Positions 25,617-35,012 of a stretch of DNA of 64,000 nucleotides are shown here, one piece after another. Numbering within the stretch: the first letter of the stretch is position 1; each line of letters starts with the position of its first letter. The notes beneath the pieces were generated by a model. The model was not told the origin of the DNA. It was given only the letters and a program-made list of their open reading frames with translations, and did no database searches. The DNA comes from Polynucleobacter sp. 31A-FELB (GTDB lineage Bacteria > Pseudomonadota > Gammaproteobacteria > Burkholderiales > Burkholderiaceae), in contig NZ_JACVOO010000008.1 of assembly GCF_018882405.1 (NCBI RefSeq), positions 27,524-91,523 on the forward strand, in the 5' to 3' direction. The position numbers and the translations under genes are program-made.

Positions 25617-27488
25617 ATGCCCATGCTCCCCGCCATCCGCCAAATCCCTGCTTTCCTGCTCTTAGCCTTTCTGGCTGGGCTGGCAGTCAATTCGGCCCAG
25701 GGTGCCCAGGGGGTTGCTCAGTACGGCAAACCCAAATACGCCGATGGATTTAGCCATTTTGACTATGTGAATCCCAATGCTCCTAGGGGTGGCACGCTCA
25801 TATTGCCTAATCCTGATCGGCGGACAAGCTTTGATAAGTTCAATCCATTCACGCTACGCGGTGTGGCTGCCCCTGGCGTAGCCCAGTTGATGTTTGAATC
25901 TTTGGCGGTGGGTAGTGCGGATGAGGTCTCTAGCGCCTATGGTCTGATTGCGGAAGATATCCAAGTGGCATCCGACAAGATGTCGGTCGTGTTTCGGATT
26001 CGTCCTGAGGCGAAGTTTTCAGATGGCAGTGCGATCTTGGCTGGCGATGTAAAGCATAGCTTTGACACTTTAATGAGTTCACTCGCTAATCCGCAATTCA
26101 AAACGGTGTATGCCGACGTGAAGCAGGCGGTGGTCCTCTCTGATCGCGTAATCCGTTTTGATTTTAAGAATCGCAATCCTGAGTTGCCAGTCATGGTGGG
26201 TACTCTGCCGGTATTCTCTCGCAACTGGGGTAAGAAACCTGATGGCACGATCACGCCGTTTGATAAGTTGACCTTTGAGTTGCCAATAGCAAGTGGCCCT
26301 TATGTGATCGAGTCTTACAAAGCCGGCAAGACCATGATCTTTAAGCGCAACCCAAATTACTGGGCTGATCAAGGTGGTAAGACACTCAATGTCCGAGTCG
26401 GTTTTTATAACTTCGATCGCGTGAACTACAAGCTCTATAGTGATGATGCCGTTCGCCTAGAAGCCTTTAAGGCTGGGGAGTTTGATGCTCTAGTGGAATA
26501 CCGCGCAAAGAATTGGGCAAAGAGCTATGTTGGACCAAGATTTAATGACGGTACTTTAGAAAAGAAAGCCTTTCTCAATCACAACGGCGCAGGCATGCAA
26601 GGTTTTGCAATGAATATGCGTAGGCCGATTTTTCAAGATCCACGTGTTCGTCAAGCTTTGGGCTATGCGCTCGACTTTGAGTGGTTGAACCGTCAACTCT
26701 TCTTTGAGCAATACAGTCGTATTAATAGTTACTTTACGAACAGCGATCTCAGCGCCAATTTTGATGGCCCTCGTAAACCCACCGAAGCGGAATTGAAATT
26801 ACTCAAGCCTCTCAAAGCGCAATACCCTAAGTGGGTGCCTGATGCAGTCTTTGGTCCGATGCCTGCGGCTCCTTCAACTGCCTCACCCGATAGCTTGCGT
26901 CAGAATTTGCGCAAGGCGCGTGACTTATTGGCTCAGGCTGGATGGCAATATCGTGACGGTGCTTTGCGCAATATGCAGGGCGAGCCTTTCCGTTTTGAGA
27001 TGGTCGAGGACGGCCCATTTTTCTTGAGGGTGATTTCATCCTATGTACGCAATTTAGAGAAGCTGGGTATTCAGGTAGATATTCGGACAAGTGACTTTGC
27101 GTTGCATCAGAAGCGCATGGATGAATACGACTTCGACATGACGACTATTCGTTTCCCTGATTCACAAAGTCCTGGCAATGAGTTGTGGGATCGGTTTGGT
27201 AGTCAAGCTGCTAAAGAAAAAGGATCTGACAATGTGATCGGGATTCAGTCTCCCGTGGTCGATGCCTTGGTGGATGCGGTTGTCAAAGCCCAGACACGTG
27301 AAGAGTTGCGTGCAGCCACTAGAGCTTTAGATCGTGTTCTTTGGAATAGTTATTACGTGATTCCGCAGTGGTACAACCCGACACACCGAATCGCGTATCG
27401 TAAAGAGATGCGCTATCCAGAACCTCCTTTGTATTACACCGCTGAATCTTGGATTCTGCTCAATTGGTGGAAAGAGGGGGCGCGCTAA
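25617..27488 (+). CDS. yejA: Peptide ABC transporter substrate-binding protein YejA
   Basis: Family 5 periplasmic binding protein of about 623 residues. The open frame extends to a TTG at 25593, but the ATG at 25617 (or 25623) gives a proper Sec signal (IRQIPAFLLLAFLAGLAVNSAQGAQ), so I start there. Typical pieces are GTLILPNPDRRTSFDKFNPFTLRG, LPIASGPYVIESYKAG and DPRVRQALGYALDFEWLNRQLFF. YejABEF takes up oligopeptide-like molecules, including microcin C in E. coli. The stop codon overlaps the yejB ATG by one base. Confidence 0.9.
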   Translation: MPMLPAIRQIPAFLLLAFLAGLAVNSAQGAQGVAQYGKPKYADGFSHFDYVNPNAPRGGTLILPNPDRRTSFDKFNPFTLRGVAAPGVAQLMFESLAVGSADEVSSAYGLIAEDIQVASDKMSVVFRIRPEAKFSDGSAILAGDVKHSFDTLMSSLANPQFKTVYADVKQAVVLSDRVIRFDFKNRNPELPVMVGTLPVFSRNWGKKPDGTITPFDKLTFELPIASGPYVIESYKAGKTMIFKRNPNYWADQGGKTLNVRVGFYNFDRVNYKLYSDDAVRLEAFKAGEFDALVEYRAKNWAKSYVGPRFNDGTLEKKAFLNHNGAGMQGFAMNMRRPIFQDPRVRQALGYALDFEWLNRQLFFEQYSRINSYFTNSDLSANFDGPRKPTEAELKLLKPLKAQYPKWVPDAVFGPMPAAPSTASPDSLRQNLRKARDLLAQAGWQYRDGALRNMQGEPFRFEMVEDGPFFLRVISSYVRNLEKLGIQVDIRTSDFALHQKRMDEYDFDMTTIRFPDSQSPGNELWDRFGSQAAKEKGSDNVIGIQSPVVDALVDAVVKAQTREELRAATRALDRVLWNSYYVIPQWYNPTHRIAYRKEMRYPEPPLYYTAESWILLNWWKEGAR

Positions 27489-28564
27489 TGCAGGGGCAAA
27501 TGTGGTCTTACATTTTCAAGCGTGTGCTCTTGATGATTCCTACTTTGCTGGGTGTACTAACGCTCACGTTTGCTGTGGTGCAATTTGTGCCTGGCGGTCC
27601 AGTCGAGCAGTTGATGCTCGAGCTCAAAGGTAAGGGCGATGCCGCAGTGAGTGGGGCAGAGTCTTCTGGCGGCGGCAGTAACTATCGTGGCCGTCAAGGT
27701 GTAGATGCTGAGCGTTTGGCTGAGGTCAAGGCTTTATATGGTTTTGATAAGCCGCCAGTAGAGCGTTATTTCATGATGCTGAAGCGTTTTGCGCAATTTG
27801 ATTTGGGCGAGAGTTACTACCAACATCAAAGTGTTTGGCAATTGGTGGTTTCTAAATTACCAGTATCTATCAGCATTGGTTTATGGACCTTCTTCTTAAC
27901 CTACTTAGTATCGATACCCTTGGGTATTGCTAAAGCGGTTAGAGACGGCTCTCGTTTTGATGCCATCACTAGCACGATGATTCTGGTGGGTTATGCCATT
28001 CCAGGATTTGTATTGGGTGTTCTGTTGCTGGTTATCTTTGGCGGTGGTAGTTTCTTGCAAATTTTTCCACTACGCGGACTAACTTCAGATAACTGGAGTG
28101 AGTTGAGCATGATGGGCAAGGTGATGGATTATTTATGGCATTTAGTTTTACCAATCACCGCTTCAGTCTTAGGAAGTTTTGCGGTCATCACCATGTTGAC
28201 GAAGAATTCCTTTTTAGAAGAGATTCGCAAACAGTATGTATTAACTGCGAGAGCTAAAGGTCTAACCGAGAAACAAGTGCTCTGGAAGCATGTGTTCCGC
28301 AATGCGCTCCTGCCTTTGGTAACTGGTTTCCCGGCAGCGTTCATTGGGGCCTTCTTTACTGGTTCGCTGCTGATCGAAACCCTGTTTTCTTTAGATGGCT
28401 TGGGTTTGCTGTCTTATGAGTCCGTGATGCGACGTGACTACCCAGTAGTTTTTGGAACGCTCTATCTGTTCACACTGATTGGCTTGTTTACTAAATTGAT
28501 CTCCGATCTTTGTTATGTCTATATTGATCCACGCATTCAGTTTGGTGCAGGAGGTGGATCATGA
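27488..28564 (+). CDS. yejB: Peptide ABC transporter permease YejB
   Basis: Inner-membrane permease, 358 residues from the ATG at 27488, which forms a TAATG junction with yejA. An upstream in-frame start at 27449 would lie inside yejA and is rejected. It shows six hydrophobic helices, the DppB-type N terminus LLMIPTLLGVLTLTFAVVQFVPGGP, and the EAA loop LTARAKGLTEKQVLWKHVFRNALLPLV that contacts the ATPase. Confidence 0.93.
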   Translation: MQGQMWSYIFKRVLLMIPTLLGVLTLTFAVVQFVPGGPVEQLMLELKGKGDAAVSGAESSGGGSNYRGRQGVDAERLAEVKALYGFDKPPVERYFMMLKRFAQFDLGESYYQHQSVWQLVVSKLPVSISIGLWTFFLTYLVSIPLGIAKAVRDGSRFDAITSTMILVGYAIPGFVLGVLLLVIFGGGSFLQIFPLRGLTSDNWSELSMMGKVMDYLWHLVLPITASVLGSFAVITMLTKNSFLEEIRKQYVLTARAKGLTEKQVLWKHVFRNALLPLVTGFPAAFIGAFFTGSLLIETLFSLDGLGLLSYESVMRRDYPVVFGTLYLFTLIGLFTKLISDLCYVYIDPRIQFGAGGGS

Positions 28565-29586
28565 GTCGCTGGCATCGTTTTAAAAACAGCCGCTTGGGTT
28601 ATGCCAGCCTCTGGATTTTTATGATTCTGTTTGGTCTATCGATGTGCGCCGAGCTCATTGCGAATGACAAGCCCTTGATCGTGCGCTATCAAGGTAAGTT
28701 TTATTTTCCGATTGTGAAATCTCAACCTGAAAAAGTATTTGGTGGTGATTTTGCAACTCCAACTGATTTCTTGGATCCAGATATTCGTCACAATATTACG
28801 AGCAATGGTAACTGGGCGATTTACCCGCCTATTCCTTATAGCTATGAGACGCTGAACTACTTTTCAAAAGTACCCAATCCTGCACCGCCATCATTTGATA
28901 ACTGGTTAGGCACAGATGATCGTGGGCGCGATGTCCTGTCCCGTTTGATTTATGGATTTCGCCTGTCGATCTTGTTTGGCTTGGCGCTCACTATTGTGGG
29001 GGTTAGCGTAGGCATCATCACCGGCTCTTTAATGGGTTTCTTTGGCGGTAAGTTTGATCTGGTTTCTCAGCGCTTGATTGAGATTTGGTCGGCGATGCCG
29101 GAGTTATATCTACTCATCATTTTTGCCTCTATCTTTAACCCAAGCATTTGGCTCCTGATTATTTTGTTAGCTGCTTTTGGATGGATGGGTTTGTCCGACT
29201 ATGTGCGTGCAGAGTTTTTCCGCAATCGCGCTTTAGAGTACGTTCGTGCTGCTAGGGCATTGGGCCTAACGAATTTGCAAATCATGCGCCGTCATATCTT
29301 GCCGAATAGCTTGACCCCAGTAATTACCTTCCTTCCTTTCAGAATGAGTGCAGCCATTTTGTCGCTCACGAGTTTGGATTTCTTGGGTTTGGGTGTTCCG
29401 CCGGGCACGCCGAGCCTTGGCGAGTTACTCTCTCAAGGTAAGAGTAATTTAGATGCGTGGTGGATTTCACTATCGACTTTTGTGGTCTTGGTTGCCACCT
29501 TGCTCTTGCTCACCTTTATGGGTGAGGCCTTGCGCGATGCGTTTGATTCTCGTAAGTCGGGCGCGATGAATGGAGGGCGCTCATGA
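28561..29586 (+). CDS. yejE: Peptide ABC transporter permease YejE
   Basis: Second permease of 341 residues, overlapping yejB by 4 bases. It has an N-terminal helix, then a periplasmic stretch with YPPIPYSYETLNYF, as in YejE/OppC proteins. The LGTDDRGRDVLSRLIYGFRLSILFG motif and the EAA loop YVRAARALGLTNLQIMRRHILPNSLTPV follow. It pairs with YejB to form the membrane channel. Confidence 0.94.
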   Translation: MSRWHRFKNSRLGYASLWIFMILFGLSMCAELIANDKPLIVRYQGKFYFPIVKSQPEKVFGGDFATPTDFLDPDIRHNITSNGNWAIYPPIPYSYETLNYFSKVPNPAPPSFDNWLGTDDRGRDVLSRLIYGFRLSILFGLALTIVGVSVGIITGSLMGFFGGKFDLVSQRLIEIWSAMPELYLLIIFASIFNPSIWLLIILLAAFGWMGLSDYVRAEFFRNRALEYVRAARALGLTNLQIMRRHILPNSLTPVITFLPFRMSAAILSLTSLDFLGLGVPPGTPSLGELLSQGKSNLDAWWISLSTFVVLVATLLLLTFMGEALRDAFDSRKSGAMNGGRS

Positions 29587-31262
29587 GCGAAGTGAATAAC
29601 TCTAGCAAGCCGGCAGCCCCTTTACTTCGTTATGAAGATTTCTCAATCTCTTTTGGTTCGGGCCGGCGTGAGAAATTTGCCGTTAGTCACCTTGATCTTG
29701 AGATTGGCGTGGGAGAGCGTGTTGCTTTGGTGGGGGAGTCTGGCTCAGGCAAGACGCTGACTGCCTTGGCGCCATTACGCCTTGAGTCTGAGGGTGCAAA
29801 AACATCTGGTCGAATTCTGTGGAGTAGCAAGAATGCGCACGCCGGCAATTCACCAGTCAATTTACTAGATTTGCCAATACAAGATATTCGTGAGATTCGC
29901 GGCCGTGAGATTGCAATGGTCTTCCAAGAGCCCATGACTGCGCTCAATCCCTTGTTTACCATTGGCAATCAAATTGTTGAAGCAGTACAGATATATCAGC
30001 CTTTAATCTCCAAGGCTGATTGCATGTCTGCAGCAATTGATCTTCTCAAGAAGACGGGCATCCCAGAGCCAGAGAAGCGCTTCCATTCTTATCCCCACCA
30101 ATTGTCCGGTGGACAGCGTCAACGCGCCATGATTGCAATGGCGTTGGCGTGCAAACCCAGGTTGTTGATTGCGGATGAACCAACTACTGCTTTAGACGTT
30201 AGTCTGCGTTTGCAAATTTTGGATTTACTTAAAGAGCTGCAGGAAGAGTCCAAGGATCATGGTGGCATGGCGATTCTGTTGATTACCCATGATCTCAATT
30301 TGGTAAAACATTTTGCACAAAGGGTTGCTGTATTAAACCAAGGCAATCTGATGGAGGTCGGGCCAACAAAGCAAGTATTCGAGCATCCAGATAATCCTTA
30401 TACAAAAGCTTTGGTAAATAGCGCGCCTGTACGTGATCTAGCTCCAGTAATGCCACTCGCACCAGTGTTATTAAAGACGGACAACTTATCTGTTTCTTAT
30501 CCAGGCGCTGAATCTACTTCTTGGTTTAAAAAGTCTCCACGTCATCAAGTCTTGCGTAAGGTTGGTTTTGAGCTTAAGCAAGGGCAAACCATTGGTGTTA
30601 TTGGGGAGTCTGGCTCCGGCAAGACAACTTTAGGTATGGCGGTCTTAGGTTTATTGGGTGACTCTGCCGCAGAAATTACTGGTGATGTGGACGTGCTTGG
30701 TAATGATTGGCAAAAGTTAAAGCCAGTAGAGCGCCGAGCTATGCGATCTAGTTTGCAGGTTATTTTTCAGGATCCATTTGGCTCTCTCTCGCCGCGTATG
30801 AATGTGATGCAAATTGTTTCGGAGGGTTTGGATGTGCACTTTCCCAATTTATCTGCAGCGGAGCGTGAGACTCGCGTATTGGATATTTTGCGAGAAGTTG
30901 GAATTGATCGCTCGGCTCTGACGCGATATCCCCATGAATTTTCTGGTGGCCAAAGGCAACGCATTGCGATTGCGCGCGCTTTGATTCTCAAGCCGCAGAT
31001 CTTAGTCTTGGATGAACCTACCTCAGCCTTGGATGTGTCGATTCAGAAACAAGTGCTCGCCTTGCTGACTGAGTTGCAGAAAAAATATAACTTGGCTTAC
31101 CTGATGATTAGTCATGATTTGGCAGTGATTCGGGCGATGTCCCATGAAGTCATGGTGCTTAAGGCGGGCAGGGTGGTGGAGTTTGGTGATACTGAGACCC
31201 TGATTAAGCATCCTCGCCAGATCTATACAAAAGAGCTTTTTGCTGCTGCTGAGTTGACCTAA
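29583..31262 (+). CDS. yejF: Peptide ABC transporter ATPase YejF (fused double ATPase)
   Basis: Protein of 559 residues with two complete ATPase domains. The first has Walker A GESGSGKTL, signature LSGGQRQR and Walker B LLIADEPT. The second has GESGSGKTT, FSGGQRQR and ILVLDEPT. Fusion of the two subunits into one chain is normal for YejF. It overlaps yejE by 4 bases and ends the operon. No clear intrinsic terminator follows. Confidence 0.94.
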   Translation: MSEVNNSSKPAAPLLRYEDFSISFGSGRREKFAVSHLDLEIGVGERVALVGESGSGKTLTALAPLRLESEGAKTSGRILWSSKNAHAGNSPVNLLDLPIQDIREIRGREIAMVFQEPMTALNPLFTIGNQIVEAVQIYQPLISKADCMSAAIDLLKKTGIPEPEKRFHSYPHQLSGGQRQRAMIAMALACKPRLLIADEPTTALDVSLRLQILDLLKELQEESKDHGGMAILLITHDLNLVKHFAQRVAVLNQGNLMEVGPTKQVFEHPDNPYTKALVNSAPVRDLAPVMPLAPVLLKTDNLSVSYPGAESTSWFKKSPRHQVLRKVGFELKQGQTIGVIGESGSGKTTLGMAVLGLLGDSAAEITGDVDVLGNDWQKLKPVERRAMRSSLQVIFQDPFGSLSPRMNVMQIVSEGLDVHFPNLSAAERETRVLDILREVGIDRSALTRYPHEFSGGQRQRIAIARALILKPQILVLDEPTSALDVSIQKQVLALLTELQKKYNLAYLMISHDLAVIRAMSHEVMVLKAGRVVEFGDTETLIKHPRQIYTKELFAAAELT

Positions 31263-31397
31263 AGGCCAATCGAAGTAGGTTCAGCAGGGCGCTAAATTGG
31301 TGCATTCATGCACCGCAATACGAAATATCCTATTCAAAACAATGAGTTAGCCCTTGGGCTAGCACTTGGTGAAATAGACCTTCTTTGTTAGAATGAA

Positions 31398-32084
31398 ATG
31401 ATGTCCTTTCAAAAAGACCTTCTATCTCGCTTAGTAAAGCAAATGCCATTGGCTTTGCTGACTGCATTGATGCTTGCCGCCAATCCGGTAATGGCGGTGG
31501 ACGCTACTCCTGACGCTGCAAAGGATGCTTCAGTTGAGGTGGCTAAAGAAACGCCTAAAGAAAGCATGTTCCAGGCGGGCAAGTCTTACTTTGCTCGCGT
31601 ATCAGATCGCCTGGCGGATTCGGTTACTGGCAAATCGGATGAATTGATTAACCGCGCTATGGAAGTGATTGGTGTGCGTTATCGCTGGGATGCGGAGTTG
31701 CCCCAATCTGGTTTAGACGGCAGTAGTTTTGTTGGCTATGTCTTCAAAGACAAATTAGGTTTTTTATTGCCGCGCAAGTCCACTCAAATGAGTCGTGTCG
31801 GCAAAGCTATTACTCGCGAAGAATTGCAGCCTGGTGACTTAGTGTTCTTCAACACCATGCGCTTAACCTTCTCTCATGTCGGCATTTATGTTGGCGACAA
31901 TAAATTTATTCACTCCCCATCTAAAGGTACTAGCGTACGCGTTGATGATCTTGGTAGTCTCTACTGGGATAAACGTTTCGATGGTGCTCGCCGATTAGAT
32001 GGCAGCGACAACTTGGGTGATGCAGAGCGTCAAGAGTTGTTAAACGAAGTGAATAAGCTCAAGCGAAAATCTCGCAACCTCTAA
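31398..32084 (+). CDS. NlpC/P60 domain protein lacking the catalytic cysteine
   Basis: Exported protein of 228 residues. After a signal peptide (ALLTALMLAANPVMAVDA) and an Ala/Lys/Glu-rich stretch, the NlpC/P60 fold runs from about residue 83 (ELINRAMEVIGVRYRW) to 200. In active cell-wall endopeptidases the nucleophile sits in a DCSG motif. Here the sequence is GLDGSSFVGYV, so residue 108 is Gly (GGC at 31719-31721) instead of Cys. The His of the catalytic dyad (His160, FSHVGIYVG) and the third polar residue (His172) are kept. The frame is intact, so this is read as a pseudo-enzyme or binding protein, not a broken gene. A sequencing error (TGC to GGC) is the main alternative. Confidence 0.85.
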   Translation: MMSFQKDLLSRLVKQMPLALLTALMLAANPVMAVDATPDAAKDASVEVAKETPKESMFQAGKSYFARVSDRLADSVTGKSDELINRAMEVIGVRYRWDAELPQSGLDGSSFVGYVFKDKLGFLLPRKSTQMSRVGKAITREELQPGDLVFFNTMRLTFSHVGIYVGDNKFIHSPSKGTSVRVDDLGSLYWDKRFDGARRLDGSDNLGDAERQELLNEVNKLKRKSRNL

Positions 32085-32085
32085 T

Positions 32086-33048
32086 CTAGAAGCTTGCTGC
32101 TAGACCAATAGAAGTGCCTCGGACGTTCTGTCCAAACTGATACCGAAAAACTAATCTCACCCTACTAAACATGGGGTCTGAAGCGCTACGATCAATCTCT
32201 ACTCCAGTACCCACGGAGGAAAGCGAGTCAAATCCAAGGGCGCCACGGAGCTGACCTAAAAACTCAGTATGCGCCACCTCAAAGACGGCTCGCAAAGGTC
32301 TCTCTAATACCGTTAGAGGGGTAGGGTATCTGGCACGAGCCCACAATCCTAAGCTCTGAGAGTCTGCAGAGCCTTGAACCGCAGCAGAGCTGTCAAAAGT
32401 ATTGATGGCGATATTGGTGTAGCGCAATTCGGCGTCGTATTCACGTTCAGGTTTGTAGTCCTCATAGTCCAGCATCAATGAACCACCAGCACCATACGCA
32501 TTCATGCGCCCTTTGTTGAGAAACTGTAAATCTGCCCCAGTATTGTTTTGAATATAGCGACCCGCAATGGAGAGATCGCTCTCGACATGACCGAGCATGA
32601 AATTGGCAATTGGACGAATGCGTAAGTTATCAGTCAGCGGAAAGTCCCAGCCAATCCCGCCTGTGCCTGTAATGCCATTCCAATGAACGGGCACTGTGAC
32701 ACTGGTGCTGCCAATGCCATCGGTAAACGTCGGGTTATAGCGATTAACAGCAATTGTGCCTTCAAGGTAGAGCGGGAAGTTGGCGCTAATGCGATCGCCT
32801 CCCCCAAGAGAAATCATTTGTAAATTTTGATTGTCTCCACCTTTGTCAGTGATAGATAGCGAACCAGTAGTGACGTCTGGGGTAAGTGAATAACCCGTGA
32901 TGGTCATGAAGGCGTCGGTACGCTTTTTAAGGTAGTTATTTGCCCCCGCAGAGAATTGGCCACTTTGCGCATAAATTTGCTGTGCTTGCATTGTTATTGC
33001 CAATGCAACTAAGACTTTAAAGAGGGTGGGAATGGTTTTCATAAACAC
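32086..33048 (-). CDS. Putative outer-membrane beta-barrel protein
   Basis: Protein of 320 residues with a Sec signal (TLFKVLVALAITMQAQQIYAQ). Long alternating amphipathic strands and a C-terminal Phe (GTSIGLAASF) suit an outer-membrane barrel. An ATG two codons in (33042) is an equally good start. Specific function not recognised. It converges on the NlpC/P60-like gene (1 base between stops). The patatin gene lies upstream on the same strand, 52 bases away. Confidence 0.72.
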   Translation of the reverse strand: MFMKTIPTLFKVLVALAITMQAQQIYAQSGQFSAGANNYLKKRTDAFMTITGYSLTPDVTTGSLSITDKGGDNQNLQMISLGGGDRISANFPLYLEGTIAVNRYNPTFTDGIGSTSVTVPVHWNGITGTGGIGWDFPLTDNLRIRPIANFMLGHVESDLSIAGRYIQNNTGADLQFLNKGRMNAYGAGGSLMLDYEDYKPEREYDAELRYTNIAINTFDSSAAVQGSADSQSLGLWARARYPTPLTVLERPLRAVFEVAHTEFLGQLRGALGFDSLSSVGTGVEIDRSASDPMFSRVRLVFRYQFGQNVRGTSIGLAASF

Positions 33049-33100
33049 GTTGCACCGAATCCTAAATCAATCACCCTCACTTGGGAAGTTAGCCCTAGGG

Positions 33101-34015
33101 CTAGGATCGCAGTTTTTCTTTCAGGGCAGCCATCTGTTCTTGGGCGGCCACTTCCCCAGCTAGGATTGCCGCATTTCTGGATTTGAAATCACCACTACTC
33201 ATTTGTTTGAGGTGAGGTGTGATCACAATATCCGCACCCTTGAGTTCAAACTGATTAATACTTCGCTGCATGATCGATATGGTCTGCTGCAGGACGCCAA
33301 AGGTTCCGCTAGCATCTTGATGAACTGGCTCCGAAGAGATGTTGACTGCAATTACTAGGGTTGCACCCATCTGCCTTGCATAGCTTGCTGGAACTGGTGC
33401 AACTAAGCCGCCATCGACATATTCTTTGCCGCTAATGACGGCTGGCTGAAATACGCCGGGGACACTGCAGGAGGCGCGCACTGCCAAACCAGTGCTGCCC
33501 GAGCGGAACAGAACACCTTTACCCGATTGCAATTCAGTTGCCACAATTCCCAGGGGAATGCGCATTTGCTCGATCGATTTATTTTGCACTTCACGATTGA
33601 CCATGTTTTGCAGGGCATCCCCTTTGATGAGGCCACCAAATCTTCCTGCAAAAGGAAGTCCCCAGTCGGCAATAGTGGCTTCATCGAGATTTAAGGCAAG
33701 TCGGTTCAGGTCATTGCCGGTAGCGCCAGATGCAAGTAATGCGGCGATAACACTACCAGCACTGCTACCCACCACGATATCGGGTCGAATACCTTGAGCC
33801 TCAAGTGCTTTGATGACACCTACGTGGGCAAAGCCTCTGGCTGCTCCTGCCCCCAAGGCTAGGCCAATAATGGGCTTGCGACTACTCATCAGGCTGCACC
33901 CAGTTAGGTTTGAACCTCCAATTAGGGCTCCCAAACCAAGACCTAAGCCCAGAAAGCGGCGTCTTGAGTCTGTCTCAGGGGATAAATCTAGGAATGGGGC
34001 TGTTTTTTCGTGCAT
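33101..34015 (-). CDS. Patatin-like phospholipase (RssA/YlbK-like), predicted Tat lipoprotein
   Basis: Protein of 304 residues. The N-terminal tail carries SRRRFLGLGLGLG (twin-arginine type, residues 17-29) followed by a lipobox LTGC with Cys40, so it looks like a lipoprotein exported by Tat. The patatin domain has the oxyanion loop GAGAARGFAHVG, nucleophile Ser85 in GSSAG and catalytic Asp201 in DGG. All active-site elements are present. Expected activity is lipid acyl hydrolysis at the envelope. Related proteins are annotated RssA, a name taken from its place next to rssB in E. coli; no rssB is here. Confidence 0.88.
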   Translation of the reverse strand: MHEKTAPFLDLSPETDSRRRFLGLGLGLGALIGGSNLTGCSLMSSRKPIIGLALGAGAARGFAHVGVIKALEAQGIRPDIVVGSSAGSVIAALLASGATGNDLNRLALNLDEATIADWGLPFAGRFGGLIKGDALQNMVNREVQNKSIEQMRIPLGIVATELQSGKGVLFRSGSTGLAVRASCSVPGVFQPAVISGKEYVDGGLVAPVPASYARQMGATLVIAVNISSEPVHQDASGTFGVLQQTISIMQRSINQFELKGADIVITPHLKQMSSGDFKSRNAAILAGEVAAQEQMAALKEKLRS

Positions 34016-34039
34016 GTGGCTATTGTATTGAGCCTCCCT

Positions 34040-34205
34040 TATAATGGCTAAACGGTGGGCGAAAAAGACTTCGTTTCAGCATGGGTAGCTCTCCCAAGTG
34101 GATTTTCGGAGATGAATTGCCCGTAGTAGCTAAATAGCGCCACCAAAACACCACCAACCCATTACTGAAATACATTTTTATAGCCTCATCAGGTCATAGC
34201 CTGAT
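34040..34205 (+). promoter_or_regulatory. scpB leader region with -10-like element and hairpin
   Basis: A consensus TATAAT lies at 34040-34045, with only a weak -35 (TGGCTA region at 34017). This would give a leader of about 165 nt before scpB. Just before the gene, ATCAGG (34188-34193) can pair with CCTGAT (34200-34205). No riboswitch family was recognised. Confidence 0.4.
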
Positions 34206-34217
34206 AGCCAGAATTTT

Positions 34218-35006
34218 ATGGATGATCACAATAAACGCGTAATTGAAACAGCCCTCTTGTGCGCGCAAGAACCACTAACCGTTGCTGATCTGACGCGCTT
34301 ATTTGCCGAAGACATTGCCGCTGGCGAAATTGATGATGCTCTATTAGAGCTTCAAAAAGCCTGGGAAGACAAAGGCATGGAGTTGGTGCACATTGCAACT
34401 GGCTGGCGTTTCCAAAGCCGTTTAGCGATGCGCGAGTATCTCGATCGTTTGACTCCAGAAAAGCCGCCAAAGTATTCTCGTGCAGTGATGGAAACCTTGG
34501 CGATTATTGCTTACCGTCAACCAGTGACTCGCGGTGAAATCGAAGAGATTCGCGGTGTTGCAGTCAGTAGTAATGTAATGAAGCAGTTGGAGGATCGCGG
34601 TTGGGTTGAGGTCATTGGCCATAAAGAGACTATTGGTCGCCCTGGTCTGTACGCCACTACCAAGCAATTTTTAGATGACTTGAGTCTCACGAATTTACAA
34701 AGCTTGCCGATGTTGGAAGATGCTGCGCCGATGGCTGCGGCAGAGCAATTAGGTCAAGCGGTAATGGAGTTTGATCCAAGCGCGACGGTTGAAACAGTTA
34801 TTGAGTTGGACGAAAACGACCAGCCAATTATTCAGCCGACGAACGAAGAATTAACAAGTGAAGAACTAACAAGCGAAGAATCCATCGGCGAAGAAGTTGT
34901 TGCCGAGATTGCTGATGATGTAATCAGCGAAGAGACAAGTGAAGAAGTGGAAGAGGTAGAAGAAGTTTCCCCAGAGTCTGAAGACAAACCAGACGAACAA
35001 AAATAA
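34218..35006 (+). CDS. scpB: Segregation and condensation protein ScpB
   Basis: Kleisin-interacting subunit of the SMC-ScpAB chromosome condensation complex, 262 residues. Two winged-helix domains occupy about 1-165: the first from [24 protein letters not shown], the second from [29 protein letters not shown] with [16 protein letters not shown]. The last 60 residues are a Glu/Ser/Thr-rich acidic tail with a repeated LTSEE unit, longer than in typical ScpB. rluB follows after 6 bases. scpA is not seen in this window. Confidence 0.93.
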   Translation: MDDHNKRVIETALLCAQEPLTVADLTRLFAEDIAAGEIDDALLELQKAWEDKGMELVHIATGWRFQSRLAMREYLDRLTPEKPPKYSRAVMETLAIIAYRQPVTRGEIEEIRGVAVSSNVMKQLEDRGWVEVIGHKETIGRPGLYATTKQFLDDLSLTNLQSLPMLEDAAPMAAAEQLGQAVMEFDPSATVETVIELDENDQPIIQPTNEELTSEELTSEESIGEEVVAEIADDVISEETSEEVEEVEEVSPESEDKPDEQK

Positions 35007-35012
35007 TTATTA

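Noticed and set aside
31299..31314. GGTGCA-TTCA-TGCACC inverted repeat as an NtrC site before the NlpC/P60-like gene
   Set aside because: Known NtrC sites have TGCAC first and GGTGCA second. Here the half-sites are in the opposite order, and no nitrogen gene or sigma-54 promoter was seen.
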